NCBI RefSeq assembly: GCF_000619825.1 | Contig: NZ_JHUW01000006.1 | Coordinates: 248,001 to 312,000 of the forward strand | Source of the DNA: Prevotella sp. MA2016 | Lineage (GTDB): Bacteria; Bacteroidota; Bacteroidia; Bacteroidales; Bacteroidaceae | DNA: 64,000 nucleotides | Direction: 5' to 3' | Shown here: positions 1 through 7,604 of the stretch, one piece after another | Layout of the letters: the number at the start of each line of letters is the position of its first letter | Position numbering within the stretch: position 1 is the stretch's first letter | Position numbers and translations under genes: made by a program | Notes under the pieces: generated by a model | Seen by the model: only the letters and a program-made list of their open reading frames with translations | What the model was told of the DNA's origin: nothing | The model's database searches: none

Positions 1-60
1 TTGAGCCATAACCAGTTGTGTAAATATTGATATTGTCACGATAAATAGTATTCTCTTCAT
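1..60 (-). CDS. Exported protein of unknown function, N-terminal 20 residues only
   Basis: An ATG at 58-60 on the minus strand opens a frame that stays open to the window edge. The 20 visible residues start MKRILFIVTI and end LVMAQ, which has the basic start, hydrophobic core and A-Q end of a Bacteroidota Sec signal peptide. It lies 7 bases downstream of the stop of the CHAT-domain gene on the same strand, so it is probably the next gene of that operon. Nothing can be said about the mature protein. The signal-peptide reading is an inference from composition. Confidence 0.55.
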   Translation of the reverse strand, partial: MKRILFIVTISIFTQLVMAQ

Positions 61-67
61 AACTGTT

Positions 68-3000
68 TCATTCTATTAAGATAAATGAATTACGAGTATC
101 TTCATCAGCATTATCCATAGCTTCCCCAAACGAGTCATAGATGGACTTTCCGATTGTAAGATTCTTGTAGAAATTAATCATGAATGATTGCGTTAGCTCA
201 TCGTCCACTTTCTTTAGACTTACAATCATATTTTTTGCACCTGCAATCCGAAATGCTCGTTGAAGCCCCCAAACGCCATCTATATTGGTTTTACCTAAAC
301 CTGTATCGCAAGCCGATAACACAACGAGTTTTAGATTTGGGAAATGTAGGTTCTCTATTTCATCACATGTCAGGATTCCATCATCCATATTGTCCAATGT
401 GTCACCATTAAGTCCTCTGTTTGCACCAGTAAACAAAAGACCTGATTCATAGTTATCAGAATTAAAGAATCCGTGTGTTGCAATGTGTATAATATCAATA
501 TTTTTCCTACTGAAATCCTTGATTACAGACTCAGTGGCATTGTTTTCCGTATATGCTTGTATTTTAATATTGTTTCGTTTGAACATATCAGAAATAGAGT
601 CTATTTCAATCTTTGTTCCTGGTAAAGGTTGCCAGACAGTACCTCTGCTTTGTGAAGTTTCTGTTGTTGATTTATCATTGAATCGTGGATTTCCTATTGC
701 TACGACATTCTTAATGTTAATTCTATTTTCTTTGCGAATGTTGCTTAAGTTTAGAACGCGATGAACCTCTATATTTGGAAAACTACTTCTAAAAAAAGAC
801 TCTATTGGAGTAATAGACATCGTTTCAGAAGGAGAAAAGAAAACTCTTTTTGCCCCCTTAATATTTGACGAAACTTTTTCTAAAGATTCATGAGATAATG
901 TTTTAACCCCATCTGCAAAAGTAATTCGTTTGAGTTCTATAGGTTTATCCTTTTTGATAATATAAGCGTAAATAGTTGTAGTGTCAACATTGATAAAGTC
1001 TATAGCGACATCACCTTTTAAAAGTTTCTTCTTTACGTATGTTATGTTACTATTGACAATATTTTTTAATCTTTTTGTTGATAAATCATTATATACGATA
1101 CTACGGCTAATAGAATCCGGGCTACTTATAATATGATCAGAGACACTAATTGCAGGTTCACTTCCTTCTTCGGTGTTTATTCCATGAGACTGAGATGTCT
1201 CTGAAACAAGAATGTTTTTCCCTAAACGCGATAGTTCGTCATTAATTGCTTTTGTTGTTTGTGTTAAGCGACCTTTGCAGAAAAGAGAAGCATTCACTGC
1301 ATTCTCTATAGATTTTGGTGTACAGGCATATTGGGCCAAACTTATCTGCCAACCTTTGAGAAGTTGCAAAAAATTCACCCTTTCCTGGTCTGTTATATGA
1401 TACCATTTTGATTCAACATCTTGGTACCATATAGATATATATTTATCTTCCGTAATATCAAATTTGTCATATTCACCTAATTCCTTATATATATCCATAA
1501 GGTCTCCATATATGCGTGTCCCTGCAATAGAAAAATCTGAGGAAGACAAATAACTTTCATAATAAGCAGCAGCTTTCTTTAAATCTTTTCTAGAATACTG
1601 CTCGTACAGTCCCAGATAATAATCTCTTTCATGTTCGCACTCTTGGGGCAATTTTGTTGATTTTATTACTTCTGCTAAACTATCTGCCTTGACATCATAT
1701 CCAAATCTGCTATATGTATCTAATAATTGAAATCTTCGATAAATATATGTGTTATTCATTTCTCCCTGCATTTGTTTTCTCATAGCCAAGGATTGCTCGG
1801 CAGCATAAACTAATTGAGGGTCATATCCATGAGATAACCCAAACATTACAGTTCTATCGCAGAAATCTAGAAAATCTATACTAATGTCTTTGCTATTTCG
1901 AATATATACATCAGAAGCATGTTTATATAATAGAGCTGCCTGTTCAACATCCATCACCGAATTATAGTAATCGGCTATATCCGCTATAATGTGAGCATAC
2001 ATTATGCTGTCTGAAGTGTTATTATTATCAAATATTTTTAAGGCTTGTTGAAGTGCGGAAAACCTAAGATGTAAATCTGGAGCGACTTTTGCCTTATTCA
2101 TATAATGGGTTATTTGTCGATTAACCAAAAGTTGAACATTTTTTGAAGTCTCATATTGTTCAGCCTCGCAGAAAGTCTTATATGCTTTATTACGGTCTAT
2201 ATTAGCAAGAATATTAGCTTTTGTGTTTAAAAACGTATAATGATCGATTGGGTTGTCTGTTTTTGGTTCATATTTATCAAGAAAATCCAATGCGACTTTT
2301 TCATTATTTTCATCAACCAAAAGAGATGATAAATTAACGGCATATAATGATTTCGTATTCCTATCATCTGCCTTATCAATAGCCTTTATAAAGGAAATTA
2401 CTGCAGGTTCATTCATGCCCAACGATTTATAACACATTGCTGCTTGATTGTATATCTTGTGTGAAAAAACATTTGTAGAATCTGTAGCCGAGAAATAGTC
2501 ATTACATAAAGAAAGTGCCTTGTGATATTTATTTTGCCTACGCAAGCTAAATAAATATCCCGATAATGAATTAACATATTCCTCAGAGTCTATTCCGAAT
2601 GCATTTTGAGAAACCTGTACAGCAAGACTATCATAATATGCGACTCTTTCTATGTCATTACGCCATAAATCATAGCGATTAGCTTGCTCTATCAATTCTT
2701 TGTAATAGACAGCAGATTTCTCTCCATAATAATTTTTTGTTGCTTCAATGTTTTTATCATAGAATAACAAAGCGTTTGTTTTATCAAATAATTCGTGTTC
2801 ATAGTAGTAGGCAACCCACAACCAATTATGGGTTTTGAGGGTCGATTTACTTCCATGAAAATGCCAATTCAAGTCATCTCGATTATTGCTTTGGGCAAAG
2901 GATATTGCTTTAATCAAGTAATCAACACAACGTTGAGGATTATTATAGATGGAGAAACCTGTGGAATTCCATTTGTAATAATCAAATATATCCTCAATGC

Positions 3001-3844
3001 TGAAGTTGGAAAATCTTTTAGAGTTTTCAATGATGTCAAAAATAAAGTAGTCTTGATGTTTTGACGCTTCATGACATAGTGTCTGTATGTCCAAGAATCT
3101 ATTATCCTCAAATTCTATTATACATTTTGCGATATCAGACTTGTTCCTATCGGAAAGAATCTCGTAATTGGTATTTAAGAAATAGTTAATTATAGTCCTC
3201 TTGTCTTGATGTGAAATTTCTGTATCACTAATTAGTTTGTCAAAAAAAGCTAAAAAGTCATTGTTTTTATGATGCGTTATATACAATTCTGCCAGGACAC
3301 AATATGCTCCGGCTAATTCATTTGAGTTATTTGATTTCTTGGCAAAATCAAAACGCTTTTGTCCCCAATATATTGCTTTATTAAAATCGCCTAAATAACT
3401 GTATACATCAGAAAGTCCAACAGTAAATATATATTCGTTTGTTTCAGCTTGATGATAGTGCATTTCCAGAGATTTAAGGAAACTAATGAGATGCTTACGT
3501 TTCTTTATTCTAACATGATTATGTGCACTCTCAGTTAAAACGACACTGCAAGCATCAATTAGGTTCCTGTATTGCATAGATGTTACTCCATATTTGTTTT
3601 CTATTTGTGGAATGATTGTGTTTAGCCGAGTAGCGATACTGTCATAATATGAAACCATTAAAGAATCTTTCAGGTTATTAGCAACAAGATTGAGCAAAGT
3701 GTTTTCATATACAGTACTAGCAATGCCAACAGACGCTTCTGTAAATTTTAACCACTGCCAATCTTTTTCAAAAGACTGAGCCCGAACAATACAACAATTA
3801 TTCAGAAGAATAATGACCAATATGAGTATCTTGTTTATTTTCAT
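68..3844 (-). CDS. Exported TPR-CHAT protein (caspase-like peptidase domain)
   Basis: A 1258-residue protein with three visible parts. It opens with a signal peptide (residues 1-22, ending VRAQS). A long, mostly alpha-helical middle (about 100-850) follows, with tetratricopeptide-like helix pairs such as ALSLCNDYF and AALLYKHASDVY. A C-terminal CHAT domain spans about 960-1258. CHAT is a caspase/gingipain-related cysteine peptidase fold. Its catalytic pair is visible as the His in HIATHGFF (about 1122) and the Cys in LSACDTG (about 1179), both intact, so the peptidase is probably active. The start codon overlaps the stop of the AbiH gene by four bases (ATGA), which implies translational coupling. 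Codon and base use is AT-rich compared with the housekeeping genes from 6.6 kb on. TPR-CHAT proteins act as regulated proteases in several bacterial defence systems; the substrate here is unknown. Because it is exported, its target should be periplasmic or on the periplasmic side of a membrane protein. Confidence 0.85.
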   Translation of the reverse strand: MKINKILILVIILLNNCCIVRAQSFEKDWQWLKFTEASVGIASTVYENTLLNLVANNLKDSLMVSYYDSIATRLNTIIPQIENKYGVTSMQYRNLIDACSVVLTESAHNHVRIKKRKHLISFLKSLEMHYHQAETNEYIFTVGLSDVYSYLGDFNKAIYWGQKRFDFAKKSNNSNELAGAYCVLAELYITHHKNNDFLAFFDKLISDTEISHQDKRTIINYFLNTNYEILSDRNKSDIAKCIIEFEDNRFLDIQTLCHEASKHQDYFIFDIIENSKRFSNFSIEDIFDYYKWNSTGFSIYNNPQRCVDYLIKAISFAQSNNRDDLNWHFHGSKSTLKTHNWLWVAYYYEHELFDKTNALLFYDKNIEATKNYYGEKSAVYYKELIEQANRYDLWRNDIERVAYYDSLAVQVSQNAFGIDSEEYVNSLSGYLFSLRRQNKYHKALSLCNDYFSATDSTNVFSHKIYNQAAMCYKSLGMNEPAVISFIKAIDKADDRNTKSLYAVNLSSLLVDENNEKVALDFLDKYEPKTDNPIDHYTFLNTKANILANIDRNKAYKTFCEAEQYETSKNVQLLVNRQITHYMNKAKVAPDLHLRFSALQQALKIFDNNNTSDSIMYAHIIADIADYYNSVMDVEQAALLYKHASDVYIRNSKDISIDFLDFCDRTVMFGLSHGYDPQLVYAAEQSLAMRKQMQGEMNNTYIYRRFQLLDTYSRFGYDVKADSLAEVIKSTKLPQECEHERDYYLGLYEQYSRKDLKKAAAYYESYLSSSDFSIAGTRIYGDLMDIYKELGEYDKFDITEDKYISIWYQDVESKWYHITDQERVNFLQLLKGWQISLAQYACTPKSIENAVNASLFCKGRLTQTTKAINDELSRLGKNILVSETSQSHGINTEEGSEPAISVSDHIISSPDSISRSIVYNDLSTKRLKNIVNSNITYVKKKLLKGDVAIDFINVDTTTIYAYIIKKDKPIELKRITFADGVKTLSHESLEKVSSNIKGAKRVFFSPSETMSITPIESFFRSSFPNIEVHRVLNLSNIRKENRINIKNVVAIGNPRFNDKSTTETSQSRGTVWQPLPGTKIEIDSISDMFKRNNIKIQAYTENNATESVIKDFSRKNIDIIHIATHGFFNSDNYESGLLFTGANRGLNGDTLDNMDDGILTCDEIENLHFPNLKLVVLSACDTGLGKTNIDGVWGLQRAFRIAGAKNMIVSLKKVDDELTQSFMINFYKNLTIGKSIYDSFGEAMDNADEDTRNSFILIE

Positions 3845-4803
3845 ACGTGTATATCAAGATATTTAATCCCATTAATCATTGTAATGTTTTGTATATCATA
3901 TCTTATGACGAAATCCATTAATCGCCTTCTATCATCTTGCGAATACCATGAAATCACCCAATGTGTTTCTGGCTTTGTTCGCCTAATAATTTTCTCTAAA
4001 TAAGGCATATCTATGGATGAAAACGAGAATCCATACACATATATCCTTTCGACATCAAGGATATCATTAAAGAATTGTTGATTCTTTTCTATACACCCCT
4101 CTACATCTTTCTTCAAAGACACTATAGATTCTAACGAGCTCAAAGTTGCCAGATCTTTATGTTTTGGTGTAACTAACTGAATCCTAGTCAGCATATTTAG
4201 CTTCTTATTCCAGACTTCACCTATTCGTGGTTCGTGACATTTAAGCATATCATTCAACTCTTCTTCTCCTAATCCGTGACCAACTACCATTGAATCCTTG
4301 TCATCAATTACGCCATGGATATGATAAACACGCTTGGCATCTATCTCGTAGATGTCCTCAAGAGTCTTGGTATAGTTAAAAGTGAGGAATATGCTACCTT
4401 CGCTTGGAAATAGTATCTTTTTTTCTTGGGGTCTCTTCTCATACGCCTCTGACAACCATTTCTGAAAGTCATGTCTCAAAGAATCTTTAATACTGTCAAA
4501 TTCTTCCATAACTTTCCGAGAGGTAAACTCTGTTTTTTCTTCTATCGAACCTTCTTTAATATATTCAGGGTCATATAAGTTCCCTTTTTTGTTGGCATAA
4601 TAGCTAATGTTTAATTGGGCTAGGCTATTCTCAAAATCTCTCCACCAATTATATTCCCAGGCACTATTATAAACCTGAGTTAATTTAAAGAAAAGACCTG
4701 CATCGTTTTTCTTCACCCATTTCATGAAATCCTCAAAACCACAACGAATGTCATGATGCAGGTCAAAACCATTACCAATTATGTATAGGTTCTTGTATAT
4801 CAT
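3841..4803 (-). CDS. AbiH-family abortive-infection protein
   Basis: A 320-residue cytosolic protein with the AbiH signature. The N-terminal nucleotide-binding-like loop IIGNGFDLHHDI (8-19) is followed by LTFNYTKTLE (140-149), YHIHG (160-164), GHGLGEEE (175-182) and YGFSFSSID (257-265). AbiH was first described as a lactococcal phage abortive-infection gene, and its biochemical activity is not established. The FNYT, HIHG and YGxSxxSxD blocks occur in the same order as the TNYD, LHG and GYSxxD blocks of SIR2-like NAD-consuming effectors, so a related fold is possible (inference). The gene sits 35 bases downstream of a probable anti-sigma gene and overlaps the following TPR-CHAT gene by 4 bases, so the two are almost certainly made together. 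A small AbiH in a sigma-factor-led operon suggests inducible rather than constitutive expression. Confidence 0.82.
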   Translation of the reverse strand: MIYKNLYIIGNGFDLHHDIRCGFEDFMKWVKKNDAGLFFKLTQVYNSAWEYNWWRDFENSLAQLNISYYANKKGNLYDPEYIKEGSIEEKTEFTSRKVMEEFDSIKDSLRHDFQKWLSEAYEKRPQEKKILFPSEGSIFLTFNYTKTLEDIYEIDAKRVYHIHGVIDDKDSMVVGHGLGEEELNDMLKCHEPRIGEVWNKKLNMLTRIQLVTPKHKDLATLSSLESIVSLKKDVEGCIEKNQQFFNDILDVERIYVYGFSFSSIDMPYLEKIIRRTKPETHWVISWYSQDDRRRLMDFVIRYDIQNITMINGIKYLDIHV

Positions 4804-4838
4804 AGAAAATGTTAATTATGAGCCATTATTGCCTCTCA

Positions 4839-5540
4839 TTATCTATTTAAGACCTCTCTTATCTTATCACCAAGAGCCGTTCCTTCAGGATATACTTGTT
4901 TCATTTCCTTCAGGATTTCTTTGGCCTTGGCTTTCTCATAGTTCTCCAAATAGCCTATAGCAAGATTCCACCCAATATACGGAGAATAATCTGTATAATC
5001 ATTGTAGGACTCCTGTTTTGACAGCTCCCATAACGTTTTGAGCCGAGAAGTGGTATTATCCAAATCTCTGTTTTGTGCTACATTATCGAAGAGAGCCTTC
5101 AGCTCTGATTCTACATCGGTGTTTAATTCTCCTCTTACAATAGATGAAGTTGGAAATGCATTAGCATATTCTTTTCCCAAGTTTGTTGTATCGTAATAGT
5201 CGTAGGATTTGAAACCGACAAATACAATAAACACCACTGATGCAGCAATAGCAAGCCATCTAGTTGAGCGATTCTTTCTGGCAGTTACCCGGTTGGCTAT
5301 ATTTCGTATCGTTTGCTCATCAGTTCGTTGGAACATTTCTTTCAGTTCTTCGTCAACTTGCTTCATCCCCTTTACAAGTCTTGCTTGGGCTATGGCCTGA
5401 TTACGCAGTTCCTCATTATTCTTCAGTTCTATCTGGAAAGCATCTTCTTCATCAGCCTCCATAAGCCCTTGCATAAAACGACTTATTCGCTCGTCATTTA
5501 CCAAATCTTTTTCTTGGATTATATTCTCTTTTCCATTCAT
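4839..5540 (-). CDS. One-pass membrane protein, probable anti-sigma factor
   Basis: A 233-residue protein with an acidic, helical cytosolic N-terminus (1-90), a basic stop (RKNRSTR) and one transmembrane segment at about 95-110 (WLAIAASVVFIVFVGF). A C-terminal domain of about 120 residues, predicted periplasmic, contains a TPR-like helix pair near its end (YIGWNLAIGYLENYEKAKAK). It starts 12 bases after the stop of an ECF sigma factor, and this order and topology are typical of Bacteroidota anti-sigma partners. There is no recognisable zinc-binding ZAS motif. The periplasmic tail could be where an exported partner, perhaps the TPR-CHAT protein of the same operon, makes contact; this is a hypothesis. 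The family assignment rests on position and topology, not on a conserved motif. Confidence 0.6.
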   Translation of the reverse strand: MNGKENIIQEKDLVNDERISRFMQGLMEADEEDAFQIELKNNEELRNQAIAQARLVKGMKQVDEELKEMFQRTDEQTIRNIANRVTARKNRSTRWLAIAASVVFIVFVGFKSYDYYDTTNLGKEYANAFPTSSIVRGELNTDVESELKALFDNVAQNRDLDNTTSRLKTLWELSKQESYNDYTDYSPYIGWNLAIGYLENYEKAKAKEILKEMKQVYPEGTALGDKIREVLNR

Positions 5541-5552
5541 AACGACTCTGTT

Positions 5553-6170
5553 TTAGAATAATGATTTGCTCATTTCGCTATACCTTATACGGAATTTCTC
5601 ACAGCAGCGGTGTTTCGTAACCTTAACAGCATTCTCGCTCGCATAGTTAAACATTTCTGCAAGCATCTTCATTGAGTGACCATCGCCATAGTAGCCCCAT
5701 AAAAGTTCGTTACAAGGTGAAGGTAAGTTTTTAACAATATCCCTTACTAGAGCTTCTTTCTCCTTTTGAATATTCTCATGGGCATCTTCCAAAGAAAGAA
5801 TCCTTTCAACCTGATCTTCTTGGTAATCATGGTGATCCCTATTTGGATTTATCTCATATGGAGTCGTCACATATCTACTCTTGGATCTTAATAGCTCCAT
5901 GGTCTTATTACGACAGATTGTCATGAAGTAAGTTGAACTTGACATGCCTGTACTGTCGAGGTTCACTTTGTTTTCTTTATAATTTTTCCACAAAATGACT
6001 AAAGAATCTTGGAATACGTCAGCACATTCATCCTCTGACAAAGAATATCGACTAATCAGATATGCCCTCGTCTTTTGCCATTGTTTTTTGGCAAAATCAT
6101 CAAGAATTACTTCTATCTCATCCTTTTTCTTTCGTAAGCTAATAAGCATAACACATATTGAGGATTTCAT
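5553..6170 (-). CDS. ECF-type RNA polymerase sigma factor heading the AbiH/CHAT operon
   Basis: A 205-residue sigma-70 family protein without regions 1 and 3. Region 2 is seen as DECADVFQDSLVILWKN (47-63) followed by YFMTICRNKTMELLR (81-95). Region 4 is LLWGYYGDGHSMKMLAEM followed by a helix-turn-helix recognition helix ending in KHRCCEKFR. The ATG at 6168-6170 is used; an ATG at codon 8 (MLISLRKKK) is a possible alternative. A TATATTTG box ends 18 bases upstream. The gene leads a minus-strand set with gaps of 12 and 35 bases and one 4-base overlap, so it probably controls transcription of the downstream AbiH and CHAT genes. The second half of region 4 is unusually rich in Cys and basic residues. 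ECF identity is firm; the regulon is inferred. Confidence 0.85.
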   Translation of the reverse strand: MKSSICVMLISLRKKKDEIEVILDDFAKKQWQKTRAYLISRYSLSEDECADVFQDSLVILWKNYKENKVNLDSTGMSSSTYFMTICRNKTMELLRSKSRYVTTPYEINPNRDHHDYQEDQVERILSLEDAHENIQKEKEALVRDIVKNLPSPCNELLWGYYGDGHSMKMLAEMFNYASENAVKVTKHRCCEKFRIRYSEMSKSLF

Positions 6171-6188
6171 TTATTCTTAATAATGGGA

Positions 6189-6196
6189 CAAATATA
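6189..6196 (-). promoter_or_regulatory. -7 box TATATTTG of the sigma/AbiH/CHAT operon
   Basis: The minus-strand sequence TATATTTG fits the Bacteroidota -7 consensus TAnnTTTG and lies 18 bases before the ECF sigma start codon. It matches the housekeeping consensus, so basal expression may not need the operon's own sigma factor. Confidence 0.55.
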
Positions 6197-6400
6197 CGAA
6201 GTTTTTCTGAAAAATAGGGTTTATAGGGCGCATTTTACACATTATTTAATATTGAAAAGATGTAAACGACTATATTTATATGCATTTTTTGGTAACCTTT
6301 TCCTTTTCAAGAATACTCTTGAGATAACTGTTGATTTCAGAATGTATCTATGTCTCACTTTTGGGGCTAAAAGGTCACCTGAAGGTCACCTAAAAAGAAA
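6197..6400. other. AT-rich spacer between the AbiH/CHAT operon and the tRNA gene, with a paired palindrome
   Basis: I see no gene here. An 82-codon open frame starting at 6183 has no start context and runs through the tRNA terminator. The only structure is two copies of the palindrome AGGTCACCT at 6372-6380 and 6383-6391, whose starts are 11 bases apart, about one helical turn. They abut the T-tract of the tRNA terminator. The arrangement looks like a paired protein-binding site. Confidence 0.45.
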
Positions 6401-6429
6401 AAGCACTTGCGAGAAACTCGTAAGTGCTT
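6392..6429 (-). terminator. Rho-independent terminator of tRNA-Met
   Basis: A 13-base-pair hairpin at 6401-6429 (arms AAGCACTTGCGAG and CTCGTAAGTGCTT, loop of 3, one G-U pair) is followed on the minus strand by a T-rich tract at 6392-6400. It lies just downstream of the minus-strand tRNA gene. Confidence 0.85.
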
Positions 6430-6440
6430 GATTATTAGTG

Positions 6441-6514
6441 TGGACCAGCTTGGGCTTGAACCAAGGACCTCCAGATTATGAGTCTGTTGCTCTAACCAAC
6501 TGAGCTACAAGTCC
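6441..6514 (-). tRNA. tRNA-Met (anticodon CAT)
   Basis: The minus strand reads a full cloverleaf of 74 bases without encoded CCA. It has an acceptor arm starting GGACTTG, a D arm GCTCAGTTGGTTAGAGC, an anticodon loop CTCATAA, a T arm CTTGG-TTCAAGC-CCAAG and discriminator A. The anticodon is CAT. The elongator Met form is most likely; a CAT-anticodon Ile tRNA read through lysidine cannot be fully excluded from sequence alone. The acceptor stem has one T-T mismatch at pair 6-67. The gene has its own promoter and terminator. It is the border between the AT-rich AbiH/CHAT operon and the core chromosome, and tRNA genes are common integration sites. Confidence 0.93.
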
Positions 6515-6541
6515 AATGCTTTTGCTTCTGAAAAGCGTGTG

Positions 6542-6549
6542 CAAAGGTA
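6542..6549 (-). promoter_or_regulatory. -7 box TACCTTTG for tRNA-Met
   Basis: TACCTTTG on the minus strand, 27 bases upstream of the mature tRNA 5' end. Confidence 0.75.
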
Positions 6550-6633
6550 CGGTAAATTCTTTAATTATCCAAATTATTAAGAGAAAATAACTAAAAATGA
6601 CTTATCGGAAGGGGCGATTTGCGGATTTTTGAG

Positions 6634-6641
6634 TATCTTTG
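6634..6641 (+). promoter_or_regulatory. -7 box TATCTTTG for ribF
   Basis: The box ends only 9 bases before the ATG at 6651, so the transcript must have almost no 5' leader. The upstream in-frame TTG at 6639 is the last part of this box and is therefore not the start codon. Confidence 0.75.
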
Positions 6642-6650
6642 CAGACCAAA

Positions 6651-7595
6651 ATGGAAATAATAAATGATTTGACGCAGGCAATAGATATGCCCGAGTGCGC
6701 TGCTACGATTGGCGTGTTTGACGGGGTGCATGCTGGTCATCAGTTTGTGATTAAGCAGATGATGGCCGATGCACAGCAGCGGGGCTACAAGTCGATGGTG
6801 ATAACCTTCGACAGGTTGCCGCAGCTGTTGTTTGTGCCCGATTTCCAACCACAGTTGCTTACTTCGCTCGACGAAAAGTGCCAGTTGATAGAGGGCCTGG
6901 GGGTTGACTATCTAGTGGTGCTGCCCTTTACGCAAGAGATGGCTAGTCTGACAGCTCGTGAGTTTATGGTCCAAGTGCTGCAACAGCGTTTAGGTGTGAA
7001 AGTGCTGCGCATTGGCTATGACAACCGTTTTGGTCGTGGTCGTAGTGAGAGCTTTGACGATTATGTAGGCTTCGGGCGTGAGTTGGGCATGGTTGTGCGA
7101 CAAGCTACAGAGAAAGATATCGAGGGCTTTAGTGATGCGGTGAGTTCATCGCTCATCAGGCGTTTGATGGCTGATGAAGGGCGTGTAGGGGATGCCAGAC
7201 GCCTACTGACGCGTGCCTATCAGTTGAGGGGCCGTGTGGTGAGTGGAGAACATATAGGTACAGGGTTAGGCTATCCCACTGCAAATATAGAGCCGGAGAA
7301 TAGCGACAAGCTTCTGCCGTTGGCTGGTGTTTATGCCGTATGGGTCTGCATAGAGGGCGGGCAGCGTATGCCGGCCATGATGAATATTGGCTGTCGCCCC
7401 ACGTTTAATGGACAGCGCCAAACGCTTGAAGTGAACATCCTAGACTTTAGCGGCGATCTGTATGGTCGTACGCTTACAATTGGCTTTGTGGATCGTGTGC
7501 GCAGTGAACAGCGCTTTGCCTCGCCAGAACAGCTGATAGCGCAGTTAGAGGCTGACAGAGCGTATGTAAGAAATTTGTTTAAAATCCAGAAATAA
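6651..7595 (+). CDS. ribF: Bifunctional riboflavin kinase / FAD synthetase
   Basis: A 314-residue protein that phosphorylates riboflavin to FMN and adenylates FMN to FAD in the cytosol. The N-terminal FAD synthetase half has the nucleotidyltransferase motif GVFDGVHAGH (about 21-30) and the later SSSLIRRLM block. The C-terminal riboflavin kinase half starts around LRGRVVSGEHIGTGLGYPTANI, the flavokinase ATP/Mg loop, and includes MMNIGCRPTFNG. The length is normal for bacterial RibF. I chose the ATG at 6651 because the TTG four codons earlier lies inside the promoter box. A CPBP protease gene follows after 9 bases and is probably co-transcribed. Confidence 0.95.
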   Translation: MEIINDLTQAIDMPECAATIGVFDGVHAGHQFVIKQMMADAQQRGYKSMVITFDRLPQLLFVPDFQPQLLTSLDEKCQLIEGLGVDYLVVLPFTQEMASLTAREFMVQVLQQRLGVKVLRIGYDNRFGRGRSESFDDYVGFGRELGMVVRQATEKDIEGFSDAVSSSLIRRLMADEGRVGDARRLLTRAYQLRGRVVSGEHIGTGLGYPTANIEPENSDKLLPLAGVYAVWVCIEGGQRMPAMMNIGCRPTFNGQRQTLEVNILDFSGDLYGRTLTIGFVDRVRSEQRFASPEQLIAQLEADRAYVRNLFKIQK

Positions 7596-7604
7596 TAAAA
7601 GAAA

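Noticed and set aside
68..6170. Type III-E-like CRISPR system suggested by TPR-CHAT
   Set aside because: The CHAT protein carries a signal peptide, and no gRAMP/Cas7-11 gene or array is nearby.
6183..6431. 82-codon open frame between the sigma factor and the tRNA
   Set aside because: Runs through the -7 box of the opposite strand and the tRNA terminator hairpin; no start context and no family.
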